In this document: in pieces, positions 23,750 through 35,888 of the stretch
How the letters are laid out: every line of letters begins with the position of its first letter
How positions within the stretch are numbered: position 1 is the stretch's first letter
Assembly: GCA_039602395.1 (NCBI GenBank)
Contig: JBCNJP010000003.1
Span: 64,160,278-64,224,277 of the forward strand
Length of the DNA stretch: 64,000 nt
From: Deinandra increscens subsp. villosa
Lineage: Eukaryota > Streptophyta > Magnoliopsida > Asterales > Asteraceae
Direction of reading: 5' to 3'
The notes under the pieces: generated by a model
What the model was told of the DNA's origin: nothing
Databases searched by the model: none
The model's input: the letters and a program-made list of their open reading frames with translations, nothing else
Program-made: the position numbers and the translations under genes

Positions 23750-24519
23750 TGTGACATCCGAGAATTTCAAGGTTAACTTCCGTTAGACAATTTCCGTTAG
23801 TTACGTTATAAGTTTTAACTTAGTAACTAATGCTTAACTAGGCCGAATACGTCCACGACCTTTGGTTGATCACCGAACCCGCCCATACGTGTTATGTATT
23901 TATTTATTTATTGTTATTATGTGCAACGTGATTTAAATGCATGATTATTATTAAAAAGCATGACTATTTGTTTACTTGTTAAATTATATGACAAGTCGTT
24001 TAATTGTGTATTTATGAGATTAGTCAAGTAATTAAAGTGTATGCATATATGATTAATAATGGGCTAGTAATTAGACTAATGATAGACTAATCATTGGGGG
24101 CCCAAATCCCAATGATAAGCCCACAAGGCCTTTAGTATTTAAATGGAGAATTAAACCCTAATTATCCTTATTTGCATCATCACCATACAAACACACACAC
24201 TCTCCATCTCCTTCTCTCTCTCTCTCACGAAATCTGGACCAGCTGAGAATCACCATTAGCAGCCATCATCTCTGTTGGTGAAGATCATCCTTCGGATCCT
24301 AGATCAACCGTGAGTCCCAAAACCATATTTTATGCATTTTCTATGTGTTTTACTATAAAGCATGCTTAGATCTTCATAGAATCACTTGATCTTCTGATAT
24401 GATGCTTAGGAATGCTAGATCTAACATAAAGACTGCAACTTTACGAGTGAAATCGTTCCATAATGAAGATTCATGCTAGATTAGGTCATTTATGCTTAAA
24501 AGTGTTCTTGGAGATTTGA
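23750..24519 (+). repeat. Truncated 5' LTR of the gypsy element
   Basis: Matches the first 770 bp of the 2618-bp LTR at 30752. The remaining ~1.85 kb, including the AGCGAAACT-rich block and any primer-binding site, is missing: sequence passes straight into internal leader at 24520. A deletion therefore removed the LTR end and primer site, so this copy could not be reverse-transcribed normally. Confidence 0.8.
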
Positions 24520-24649
24520 CGACGCCTCAATTTTGCACGAAAATTTTTGGACTAAAAGTGGGATAACGGGAAATTGTTAATATACATATTATGGGATATG
24601 TATAGAATATAACTGTGACTGAACACCGGCTACTTTAACTGTCCGGAAA

Positions 24650-27600
24650 ATGCCTGGAAGAGGACACGGGAGGAACAAAATTAACCTGACACCCGCACAA
24701 CTGCAAGCCATGATAAACGAGCACGTGCAAGCCGCAGTGGCAGCCGTCCAAGCTACCTTCGCCGCGCAGGGTAACTATTATGCCGGTTAAGGCACAAAGC
24801 GATTATATTTTGACCTGTTTAAACTTAAAATCCGAACTATTTATGCATCAGGAAACTTCCATCACTGCACGTTTAAGTCCTTCATGGACTGCAAGCCGAT
24901 AACGTTTTCCGGCGAAGAAGGAGCGGTAGGACTCCTCAGATGGATCGAGAAGTCTGAGAAGGTCTTCTCTATGTGCAACTGCCCTGCTGAGAACAAAGTG
25001 AAATATGCAACTGGTACCTTCGAGGGAGCCGCTCTCTCCTGGTGGAATGCCGAAATCCAGATGATTGGGATAGACGCGGCTAATGATATGGAATGGGAAG
25101 CGTTTAAGGAACTGGTTATGGAGGAGTATTGCCCTCGAGATCAAGTCAAGAAGCTGGAAGGAGAGTTTTTGAACTCCAAGATGTCTGGGTCGGAAGTTGA
25201 GGAATACACTGCGCGTTACCACGAGTACGCGGTACTATGCCCAACAATGGTTGACGCTGAATTTAAACGCATTGAGCGTTATCTGGAGGGTCTCGCACCC
25301 CAAATCAAGAGCTTGGTGACAGCTAGCAATCCAACAACCGTGCAGCAAGCCATCCGCTTGGCTCACAAGTTAACTGATCAGGAAATCGAGAGGGGTACTC
25401 TACCCGCAAAGACCACTGTGAAGACTGCCTTAAGTGGCAAGCGTAAGGCTGAAGAAGAAGCTCCAGCAACATCTGTGAACAATCAATCTGTTGGAAATCA
25501 AACTGGGAGATCCTCTAACTCCCAGTATCAGAACAAGCGATCTGACAACACAAGGTCCAATTTCAACAGTGGCAGCAACAGTGGAAGTAACAATCGCCAA
25601 GGCGGGAATGGAAACTACAAGGGTAAAGCCCCGTTTTGTAACAAGTGCGGGAAACACCACAATGGTATGTGTAGCAAAGGCCTGGAATGTGGAAGGTGTG
25701 GGAAACTAGGGCATGAAGCCAACAACTGCTGGACCAACTTACAAAAGTTAAACAACAACGGTCAGAACCAAGGAGGAAATAACAACAATAGGGGAAACGG
25801 AAACAACCGCAACGGGCAAGGAAACAATCAGAACAACAACAATGGTGGAGCCCGTGGCTGTTATGAATGTGGTGCTCAAGGCCACATGAGGAAAGATTGC
25901 CCGCAATTGCGCAGGCAAGGGAATGGCAGCAATGGCAATGGTGGGAACCCGGGCAACGGAAATGGTAATGGTGGAAATGGTAACGGTGGGAACGGTAATG
26001 GTGGGAATGGTAGAGGACGTGCCTTCGTTATGGGTCAAGGAGAAGCTCGCAACGACGCCAACGTGATTAACGGTAAATTTATGCTTAATGGTTTCTTCGC
26101 TACTGTATTGTTTGATTCTGGTGCTGAAAGAAGTTTTGTTTCCACTAAGTTTGCTAAACTAATTAATGCTAAACCAATTGACTTAGATGCTACATATGTG
26201 GTAGAGTTAGCGAATGGTAAACTTCATGATACAACTCAGATAGTTAAGGAATGTAAGATAGAACTAGCTGGCCATACGTTAGGAATCGATCTTATGCCTT
26301 TCCCGATTGGTAGTTTTGATGTCATAGTAGGAATGGACTGGTTATCTGAAAACCGAGCTGAAATTCTATGTCAAGAAAGAGTGGTTCGTATCCCACTCAA
26401 AGACGGTGAAGTGTTAACAGTTCAAGGTGAAAAAGGTGGAACTGTCACCGGCATTATCTCGTTTCTTAAAGCCCAAAAGTGCCTTCGTAAAGGACATTTC
26501 GCGGTCCTTGCAAACGTCACAGACACGACACTTCCCGAGCGTAAAATCGACGACTACCCGATAGTCCGCGACTTCCAAGATGTATTTCCTGATGATTTGC
26601 CTGGTTTACCTCCATTTCGACAAGTCGAGTTTGGAATCGATTTAGCTCCTGGAGCCGCTCCGATTGCACGCGCACCTTACCGTTTGGCGGTAAGCGAACT
26701 CAACGAACTCTCCACGCAACTTCAAGAATTACTCGACAAAGGGTTTATTCGTCCAAGTTCGTCTCCATGGGGAGCACCGGTATTGTTTGTTAAGAAGAAG
26801 GATGGAACATTCCGAATGTGTATCGACTACCGAGAGCTTAACAAGGTCACGATCAAGAATCGGTATCCACTTCCTCGAATCGACGATCTTTTCGACCAAT
26901 TGCAAGGTTCGAGCTACTTTTCAAAGATTGACCTACGGTCTGGATATCACCAACTTCGTGTTCGCGATGAGGATGTTTCTAAGACTGCCTTCAGAACTCG
27001 GTATGGTCACTATGAGTTCCTGGTTATGCCGTTTGGGCTAACCAATGCGCCTGCTGTATTTATGGATCTAATGAACCGAGTGTGCAATCCGTACCTCGAT
27101 CAGTTTGTGATAGTTTTCATTGACGATATATTAATCTACTCCAAGACAAAGGAAGAACACGAGAATCACCTGCGACTTATCTTGGAATTACTCCGCAAGG
27201 AACAGCTTTATGCTAAGTTTTCGAAATGCGATTTTTGGATTCGCGAAGTCCAGTTTCTTGGACACATTGTTAATCAGGATGGAATTCATGTCGACCCAGC
27301 TAAAGTGGAAGCTATCAAGAATTGGTCTACCCCGAGAGCGCCGACCGAAATCCGACAATTTTTGGGACTTGCCGGATATTACCGAAGATTCATCAAGGGT
27401 TTCTCGCAATTGGCTCAACCCTTAACGGCTTTAACGCATAAAGGAGTGCAATATAGATGGGGTGAAAAAGAAGAACGCGCGTTTCAAACTCTTAAGGACA
27501 TGTTATGTTCAGCTCTGATTCTCTCGTTACCCGAAGGGGTGGACGACTTTGTGGTTTACTGCGATGCATCCATTCAAGGGCTCGGTTGCGTATTAATGCA

Positions 27601-29268
27601 ACGAGACAAAGTGATTGCCTACGGGTCCAGGCAACTGAAGGATACTAAGAAGAATTATACAACACATGATTTGGAATTAGGAGCTGTTGTATTTGCGCTC
27701 AAGATTTGGAGACATTACCTCTACGGAACAAAGTGCACGATATTTACCGACCACAAAAGCTTGCAACATATCTTTGAACAAAAGGACCTCAACATGCGAC
27801 AACGAAGGTGGGTCGAGTTACTAAACGATTATGACTTAGCGATTAAGTATCACCCGGGAAAAGCCAATGTTGTGGCTGATGCCTTAAGCCGAAAAGAGTA
27901 CGAAAAGCCTCGACGAGTACGAGCGCTGCAACTTACCATTCACACGGGATTGCCGGATCGGATCCGCGATGCCCAACGAGAAGCTTTGAAAGAAGAAAAC
28001 TTCGCAGCTGAAGCACTGCGAGGGGTGGATGGTAACTCCGAAATTAAGTCCGACGGACTCAGATACTACAATGACAGAATTTGGGTTCCTTTACTTGGAA
28101 ATCTCCGTGAGCTCGTGATGGATGAGGCTCACAAGTCAAGGTATTCGGTGCACCCTGGATCGGACAAAATGTACCAAGATTTGAAGAACTTGTATTGGTG
28201 GCCAAATATGCAAGCCGACATTGCGCGATATGTGGCTAAGTGTTTAACATGCTCAAGAGTTAAGATCGGGTATCAAAAGCCTTCTGGATTATTGCAACAA
28301 CCAAAGATCCCGGAATGGAAATGGGAGGATATCTCCATGGATTTCGTAACAGGACTACCTCATCGATCGAATCGACCAGATGCGATTTGGGTTATCATTG
28401 ATCGACTAACCAAATCTGCACACTTTATTCCAATAAGGGAAAATGACAATATGGATAAGTTAACGAAGCTGTACATTGACCGAATTGTGGCATGTCACGG
28501 AGTGCCTAAGACCATCATCTCCCACCGAGATCCTCGATTTACTTCCCGACTGTGGCAATCTATGCAAGAAGCATTGGGAACCAGACTGGATATGAGTACA
28601 GCTTATCACCCACAGACCGATGGTCTGACGGAACGAACTATTCAGACTTTAGAAGACATGCTCCGAGCCTGCGTTCTCGACTTCGGTAAAGACTGGGGGG
28701 CTCACCTTCCGTTGGTGGAGTTCTCCTACAACAACAGTTATCATACGAGCATTGGTGCAGCACCTTTTGAAGCTCTTTTTGTGGCAGAAAATGTAGATCG
28801 CCCGTGTGTTGGGCCGAAACGGGTGAGAAGGGACTCACCGGACCGGAAATCATTCATGATACAACGGAACGAATTATTCAAATCAGAAAACGGATAGCCG
28901 CAGCACATGACAGGCAAAAGAGCTATGCCGACAAACGCCGTAAACCTTTGAAGTTCGAGGTAGGCGACAAGGTACTATTGAAGGTATCTCCCTGGAAAGG
29001 AGTGATACGCTTCGGAAAGCGTGGAAAGCTGAATCCTCGCTATATCGGTCCATTTGAAATCATCGGGGAAGTAGGCCCGGTAGCCTATCGATTACGACTC
29101 CCTGCAGAACTCGATGGAGTTCACAACGTGTTTCACGTTTCTAACCTGAAGAAATGTCTGGCTGAAGACACCGAAATAATTCCTTTGGAGGAATTGGAAA
29201 TTGACGAATATTTGAGATATATCGAGCAACCGGTTGTAAGTGACACTAATTTCATCTTTTATAACTAA
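24650..29268 (+). pseudogene. Ty3/gypsy Gag-Pol polyprotein, defective
   Basis: An ATG at 24650 opens a 40-codon gag start, joined through a probable 81-nt intron (24771-24851) to a 1337-codon frame. Residues below count from ATG 24884. Gag is about 1-170; three CCHC-type knuckles lie near 251, 268 and 325 in an Asn/Gly-rich region. Protease D-S-G-A is near 410. Reverse transcriptase is about 600-770, with the I-D-D box near 745. RNase H starts about 882, the integrase HHCC zinc domain about 1082-1120, and the integrase core follows. The second catalytic Asp of the core is replaced by His (codon 28523-28525). A one-base frameshift near 28780 moves the frame to 28804-29268, which continues to the segment before a chromodomain and is cut off at about 29233. 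The layout fits a chromovirus of the Tekay/Del kind. Confidence 0.85.
24771..24851 (+). other. Probable 81-nt intron in gypsy gag
   Basis: The gag start frame runs into TAA at 24789. Removing 24771-24851, which starts GT and ends CAG, joins codon ...CAG-G to GA-AAC in the frame of the long ORF. The piece is AT-richer than the flanks. A readthrough or simple frame decay is the alternative. Confidence 0.5.
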
Positions 29269-29330
29269 CATATGAACACCATCTGTTGTAAGTGACACTA
29301 TGCCTTTGAACATATGAACACCATTTGAGA
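29233..29330. other. Scrambled filler at the duplication junction
   Basis: After the gag-pol sequence stops at about 29233 come four short pieces copied from the neighbouring segment 22330-22430: gttgtaagtgacac..., tatgaacaccat..., tgcctttgaaca and tatgaacaccat again. The collinear duplicate begins only after these. Joins share a few bases of microhomology. This is typical of repair by template switching. Confidence 0.75.
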
Positions 29331-31521
29331 AGGGCCAGCTATGCCTTTGAACATAAATAATCTTAGAAAAATTACCATATGAACACCATCTGTTGTAAGT
29401 GACACTAATTTCATCTTTTATAACTAACACTTATATTACTGCTGCAAAACTCTATGCATTTAGAGCTCCAGGCCCAAACAGTAAGCGGATGCTGATTCTG
29501 AACCTTTCTATGTCATGTATCTAATGAGTTTTTGGCAAACGGGCTGCCCGCCGTAACATGCGGGTGACGGGTCAACCACTATATATTAACGATAGGAATT
29601 TCTTAGCTGTGAGTTGTTTTACTGTATTTTGTTATGACCAATGAAGGTGCGCCACGTGTGCATGTTGCCACGTGTGCAAGTTGCCATGTGGGCGATGTTG
29701 ATTAATTGTTTTTGGATTGTGTATTAGTCTTTTAGGTTATATGTTTGGTTTTCAATTTAATTATCAAGTATTTATGTGTGTGTAGTGTATATATACTCTA
29801 TTTGCAAGCCCATAGCCACCCTTTTTTTCACACAGATAAATTATAGGGACGTAACGAGATCCGAAAATCATGCAGACGCAGAAGAAGAAACCAGAAGAAT
29901 GGGGGCGGTACCAAAGAGTTCAACGACTCTAATTCACAGGTATTTGATCTTACCATTGTCTGTTGCATTGTTGAAATATTTCATTACTATTTGGTTAATT
30001 CCTGTTGAGCTTGAGTCTTTAAATATAGGATCAGCAGTCATACTTTGACAACAATCATTGCTAACAAATTTATGCACTCTTAATTTGTTATAAATAAATG
30101 AAGTTTCTATGCTTCTACAATGTATTAGTTACCCTCCTCCGCAAGTGGTCAAATTCTTGTTTATATTATACTGTATCGAAATGAAATAAAGGATGAGGGG
30201 CTGAGGATGGGGGGTATGGTTGCCTAAGGCAACCATTTGAATCATAGAGGCAACCAATCATGTTGTGACAACAGGAGAGAGAAAAAGTTTGCCTAAATGA
30301 TGTTTTGGAGGTGGGTATGGTTGCCTAAATCATGTTTTAGGCAAACTTTTTTTTCTTTTTTTTTAAACAAAAACAATTACATAAAATAAAATAAAAACAT
30401 AAAATTCATTAATTTAAAAATAAAAATTACAAAGTCCTAAAATAAAATAAAAAATTACCAAATTCCTAAAAAAAAAATAAACAACCACCATTTTTCTTCA
30501 AATTAAAAAAATAACATACAAATCTAGGTTGGAGGATTTGCGTTTAGCTCTGCTTCCGTTAGCTCGACCTCCAAGTTTGCGGCGATGTGCTCCGTAATGT
30601 CGAATCGTAGCTGAAAGTGTGTCTCGCTATCCCGTATCTCCATATAAACATCCTCATTGTCGTTCGGCTGGACTGGAGGATCACGAATGTGTACCGGTGA
30701 TATAGCCGCGCCCTCGTCTTTCAGTGTCATGTTGTGAAGTATCATGCAAGCTGTGACATCCGAGAATTTCAAGGTTAACTTCCGTTAGACAATTTCCGTT
30801 AGTTACGTTATAAGTTTTAACTTAGTAACTAATGCTTAACTAGGCCGAATACGTCCACGACCTTTGGTTGATCACCGAACCCGCCCATACGTGTTATGTA
30901 TTTATTTATTTATTGTTATTATGTGCAACGTGATTTAAATGCATGATTATTATTAAAAAGCATGACTATTTGTTTACTTGTTAAATTATATGACAAGTCG
31001 TTTAATTGTGTATTTATGAGATTAGTCAAGTAATTAAAGTGTATGCATATATGATTAATAATGGGCTAGTAATTAGACTAATGATAGACTAATCATTGGG
31101 GGCCCAAATCCCAATGATAAGCCCACAAGGCCTTTAGTATTTAAATGGAGAATTAAACCCTAATTATCCTTATTTGCATCATCACCATACAAACACACAC
31201 AATCTCCATCTCCTTCTCTCTCTCTCTCACGAAATCTGGACCAGCTGAGAATCACCATTAGCAGCCATCATCTCTGTTGGTGAAGATCATCCTTCGGATC
31301 CTAGATCAACCGTGAGTCCCAAAACCATATTTTATGCATTTTCTATGTGTTTTACTATAAAGCATGCTTAGATCTTCATAGAATCACTTGATCTTCTGAT
31401 ATGATGCTTAGGAATGCTAGATCTAACATAAAGACTGCAACTTTACGAGTGAAATCGTTCCATAATGAAGATTCATGCTAGATTAGGTCATTTATGCTTA
31501 AAAGTGTTCTTGGAGATTTGA
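29328..31521. repeat. 2.2-kb duplicated segment, copy B
   Basis: Copy of 22326-24519. Unlike copy A it continues into a full LTR and then into the right half of the Harbinger transposon. It also carries the second copy of the putative first exon (29899-29939). Confidence 0.9.
29899..29939 (+). CDS. Putative orphan first exon, duplicate
   Basis: Exact positional copy (offset 7002) of the ATG exon at 22897-22937, with the same donor and upstream TATA-like sequence. It arose with the segmental duplication. Confidence 0.28.
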
Positions 31522-34439
31522 TGATGAAAACCCATGTTTAAGGTGTTAAAATTGCTTATGTGATGTTGGTAAATGTTTATGCATGCTAGATAATGAATTA
31601 TATGAAGTATGGAAGCTGTTAGAAAGATTTTTAGTCAAATTTACGGGTTTTTAGCGACTAGCGAAACTGTGCATTCATATAGCGAAACTATACAGCGAAA
31701 CTATATATATCTTCATCCAGCGACACTATACAGCGAAACTATAGTGTCGCCTGTGAACGAAACTACCGAGCGAAACAACCATAGACCTTGTCCCTGAACG
31801 AAAGTTCAAACCAGTTTCGAGCGAAGCTATGCTAGCGAAACTGTGTCATCAGTTTCGAGCGAAACTAGCTAGCAAAACTGTGTCATCGGGTATTGCCTAG
31901 CGAAAGTGCTGCCCGTGTACACAGCGAAACTGCCTAGCGAAACTGCGTAGCGAAACTGTAGCGAAACTGCTGGCGAAACCGTGACCAGACCAAAACCCAA
32001 ACTTGTGCAACTTATTTAAATGTTATGCCATGACTTGCATGATTATGTTATGATAAAACCTGCTTTGATTTCTGAGTTATGTGAACCCTTGTTTATGATC
32101 AACCATCGGTGTCGTGTGTCGGTATGTCGAGTCGTAGTTCCAACGTGCTATGTTATGGGCCATAGTGACGTAGTTAAAGTTTAGACACAACCTAACACCT
32201 AAGACCTTAATGTGATTATTAGGTCTTCGTTAGCAAACATAATTTGGACTATTTGAAGTGTGAGCTGAGCAACCTAAGGTGAGTTTCACAAACCCTTTAA
32301 TTGTGAGCCCGTTTGGGTCACAACGAATATACTTAACGGAAAACAACGCTGACATTTTGAGGTATCGCCAAATGGGATATCTGTTATGGAAGTTGGAGTG
32401 TTTTATGGGAACACTTGCAACGGTCCACCCTTGGGGTTTCAAATGAAATCCGCAACCAACCACTTAATACTTGCACTCATTTGGGATTTCAAATGAAATC
32501 CGAAACAACCATTTTGACACTTAAACTCTTTTTAGGATTTCAAATGAAATCCAGAACAAACGGTTTTAATATGACTAGTGTAGGTTAAAGTCTAAACCAA
32601 ATGATATCACATGATTTCTAAGGATGCCTTAAAACTTAAAAGTCCTCAACAATTTAGTACCATTAATTTGCGAAGCGAGGGGATGTTGGGTAGATCTACT
32701 GAGGGTTTGACAAACCCTGCTCCGCGGTACACAAATGTGTAGCCAACCGGTTGGAGGCCGAACGGAGTGCAATATCAGCCTATTTTAGTTGTGGGTCCCA
32801 TGAGGAACACAACTGGAGGCACAAACCATCGGCAAATGCCGAACTCTGTTACGTCAGCTTTGGTACGAACTTCCTTAGTGCATGGAAACCGGATTAGCTA
32901 CCCGCGATATCGGTTGACCGCTTTAACTTTTACTTAACTAGTGCATATTCGGTAATTCAACACTCGGCAATTGTTTTGCAAAACTATTACTTATTTATAT
33001 GTTGATACATACGCTTATGAGACCGGGCCGCTGCATGACATGCCCACCGTGAACTCACCAACTGTTAGGTTGACACTTGTATGGTTTTCATTTTTGCAGA
33101 TCGCTGAGGAGTATCCGGAGTGGGTTGGCATGGCACACGAAGACATTTTTCTTTTATTTAAATTAAGTTGGGAATTCTAAAACAATGATTTGTAAAGCAC
33201 GTGGTTAGTGCTAAGACATTATTTCTGCTGCGTAATTTGAGACTTATTTATGACATATGTTTGGACTAACTCTGATTCGTTTAGTATTTGTAACTAATGG
33301 TTGTGGTCCTGGTTTGCTCGCACCCCTTAACGGTATAAACTCCGTTAGTGGTTACTTGGGGGTGTGACACAAGCGTACATGATATTCTCCATCAAATCTG
33401 TGTCTGTTGGCCGTGCTTTTCGATCGATTATGGCCCACTTAACTTTTAACCTACGAAACGCTCTTTCGACGTCTTTTCTTGCAGCCTCTTGCACCTTCTT
33501 CATTTTTTTCTCTTTGATTGCATATGGATGTGTATATGCTTTTACAAAAGTAGACCAAGTGGGATATATACCATCGGCAAGGTAGTAGCCCCGTTTGTAT
33601 TCCCGACCATTAACAATAAAAGGAGCTTTCGGAGCAATACCTTTCAACTCGTTCGTGAACAACGTTGAATGATTTAGCACGTTTATGTCATTGTTTGAAC
33701 CTGCGACACCAAAAAAAGCATGCCAAAACCACATTTCTTGTGACGCAACTGCCTCTAGTATTATCGTTGGTTTTGGATGATCACCACGATGATACTGTCC
33801 TCTATATTTTGTTGGGCAGTTTCTCCATTCCCAGTGCATACAATCGGTGCTACCAATCATGCCAGGAAGGCCATGTCTTTCTAAATGGGCCTCATATAAA
33901 AGAGCAAGATCATGGCTAATCGGTGAACGCAAAAATTCATCTTTATAAAGCTTAATTATAGCATCACAAAAGTAGTGTAAACATTCACGTGATGTTCTTT
34001 CGGACATTTCTAAAAATTCATCGTATTCATCAGGCACGTTACCGGTTGCCAATTGACGAATAACTACCGTACATTTCTGTAAAGCCGTGAAACTTGGACG
34101 CCCCCTCGCGTCGAAACGAAGAGTAAACCACTCGAAATTACTCTCAACATCATTCAAAATACGATTAAACAAATTCTTAGACATTCGAAATCTATCTTTA
34201 AAAATACCTTCGTGAAAACGTGGCTCGTCGGCGAAATATAGCTCAATCAATCGATCATGACTCGCCCTACGATTTCGATAAATACTCGTCCTTGTGTTCG
34301 TCTCTCGAGCTTCTTCGTCTAAGACAACGCGATAACAACTCCTCATGAACTCCATCGCATCCTCGTCCAACCCACTCGAACTACTAGATGAAGTCATAAG
34401 TTCGGGTGGGAGTCTATATTTTGGGCGAGGACGAACCAT
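30524..34439 (-). pseudogene. HARB1-like transposase, split by a gypsy LTR
   Basis: N-terminal 355 codons lie at 34439-33375 and the C-terminal ~75 codons at 30746-30524, both on the - strand. They join in frame across the duplicated caagc (Ala-Cys) once the LTR is removed, giving about 430 residues, normal for the family. Candidate DDE residues are D199 (G-S-T-D-C-M-H), D251 (S-N-N-D-I-N), D289 (Y-Y-L-A-D-G) and E325 (D-V-E-R-A-F-R-R-L-K). D-x-x-x-W-R and R-G-x-Y features of DDE_Tnp_4 are also present. The protein would cut and paste the element by its terminal repeats. Each half is intact, so the LTR insertion appears to be the only lesion. Confidence 0.85.
30752..33369 (+). mobile_element. 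Full-length gypsy LTR in the Harbinger transposase
   Basis: 2618 bp, from tgtgacatccgag to gggggtgtgaca, flanked by caagc (30747-30751 and 33370-33374). Same family as 16473-18772. A region at about 31655-31985 holds around ten exact AGCGAAACT words plus variants. It looks like a solo LTR, but because its left part and flank are duplicated at 22326-24519 it may be a hybrid of the 5' and 3' LTRs of one element. Confidence 0.85.
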
Positions 34440-34746
34440 GTTTGGGAGAAAAATATAGAGGTTTTTTTTTTGTGATTGAATTGAAGGAGAAGAGGTATAA
34501 AAATTATGAGAAATGGTGTGGTTTATATAGTATTTGAATTGGATTAAAAAAAAAAGTTTAACGGTCCGATTTATGACCGTTCAACGGTCAAAATGGTTGG
34601 ATAATTCTCGGCAACTAATCGCCGAAAGTGGGAGAGAGGGTTGCCGAAAACAAGGATGCCGCATGGGGAGGTATGGTCGCCGAGGATTTGCCGAAAGTCG
34701 CCGAGATTTGCCGAGGGGGTATGCGGAGACATACCCCCCATCCTGA

Positions 34747-34891
34747 TTAGTCAAAAATAAAGGTTTGAAAGACGGGACGTGGGTGGTTCCTCGAATATCG
34801 GCCCTTCATATGACAATTAACAACACCTTTTCTGTTTGATCGCCTCCACACTTTGAAACGATCTTCCTCACCTTTCCGTTGCCGTACGATC
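34747..34891 (+). promoter_or_regulatory. ARF1: ARF1 promoter and 5' UTR exon
   Basis: The Harbinger element ends at 34743, so only about 100 bp of unique sequence precede the likely leader. A non-coding exon ends at 34891 with a strong donor (gatc then gtaagt). A 988-nt leader intron ends at 35879 (tgctag), nine bases before the ATG. Leader introns are common in plant ARF genes and often raise expression. The transcription start cannot be set; no clear TATA box is seen. Confidence 0.6.
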
Positions 34892-35888
34892 GTAAGTCTA
34901 GCATATCTGATACTTATTAGTTGTAAATCTCATTTTACTTGAGATCGGAACTGGATCTGCTAGATTTAGGTTTTCTTCCATTGTTAATCGGATAGGTTAT
35001 GTTAATCTCTCTCTTAGAACTTCATCGGAAGTGTGATTAGGTTATTTGATTTCTATGTTAATGACTTGCCGTTATCGTTTTGTTTGTATCAATCGTTAAG
35101 CTACATGTTTCATCGGTCTTAATCTGTATAATAACTTTTGTCAGTTAACTAGAAAAGTCTTCAAAAAGCTCTGTTTTCATTTGGCGTGTTGTAATGATCT
35201 ATTCAACTACAGTTTGCAGTAAGAAGTGTTTTTCGTTCGTAATTGCACTCAGTGATTTTACTGTTTCGAGTAAATTGGAGACAAAATTGCACGCATGAGA
35301 GTAACTTTTAGGTAAAACCTAGGCTTTTTGTTCCATGGAATTTTTCAAGTATCTGTGAAGTGACCACACATAGAGGGTGCATATCATGAAAGGTTTTGTT
35401 TCAAATTCTACATATTCATTAATGTATTTTCATGAATTTTAAATTCCCCAGATTTGTGTTTGTCTGGAATTTCTTTCGATTCAACCTGCAAATGGTTAAA
35501 ATCTTTTTTTTTTACACCCTAAGCAACACATGGTGATTGTATGTTTGTGCATGTGTAAGCAACACATGCATAGGCATAGGGTTTTAGTATAATTTAGTAT
35601 GGTGTTACAATAGGATAAAACCCACTCTACTTTTTCATCAGAATCAAATGTTCTTTTTTTTCTTGCGGAAAGGGCCATCAATCTTAGATGCAAATGTGTT
35701 GGCCTTGATGTGGCTTGTTTTTTTTCTTACAAATACAAGTATTTGGTACATCATTATATTTCTCTCAAATATTTCTGATCGTATACGAAGTTCCAATCAA
35801 GTTATGTGTTCACCCATTAATTAATTAAGCATGAGTAAATAAATTACTATAAACCCTTACCGACTCTTTTATATGCTAGATACAAAAA

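Larger units (their letters stand above)
22326..24519. repeat. 2.2-kb duplicated segment, copy A
   Basis: Matches 29328-31521 at a constant offset of 7002 bp with only a handful of differences (for example near 22959, 23068 and 24199). It includes host flank with a putative first exon, the left end of the Harbinger transposon, the C-terminal end of its transposase and the first ~770 bp of the gypsy LTR. Similarity stops sharply at 24519. Confidence 0.9.
30205..34743 (-). mobile_element. PIF/Harbinger DNA transposon
   Basis: Both ends carry ggatggggggtatg in inverted orientation (30205 and 34743) and are flanked by the 3-bp duplication tga (30202-30204 and 34744-34746). PIF/Harbinger elements normally make 3-bp duplications, most often TTA/TAA, so tga is unusual but the right length. 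Without the nested LTR it is about 1.9 kb and codes for one transposase. No Myb/trihelix partner ORF is seen. Confidence 0.8.

Noticed and set aside
23522..23770. Independent 82-aa gene (and its twin at 30524-30772)
   Set aside because: It is the C-terminal end of the Harbinger transposase; its first few residues come from the gypsy LTR.
24848..25222. 124-aa - strand ORF
   Set aside because: Shadow of gypsy gag; no family features, and the + frame has clear domains.
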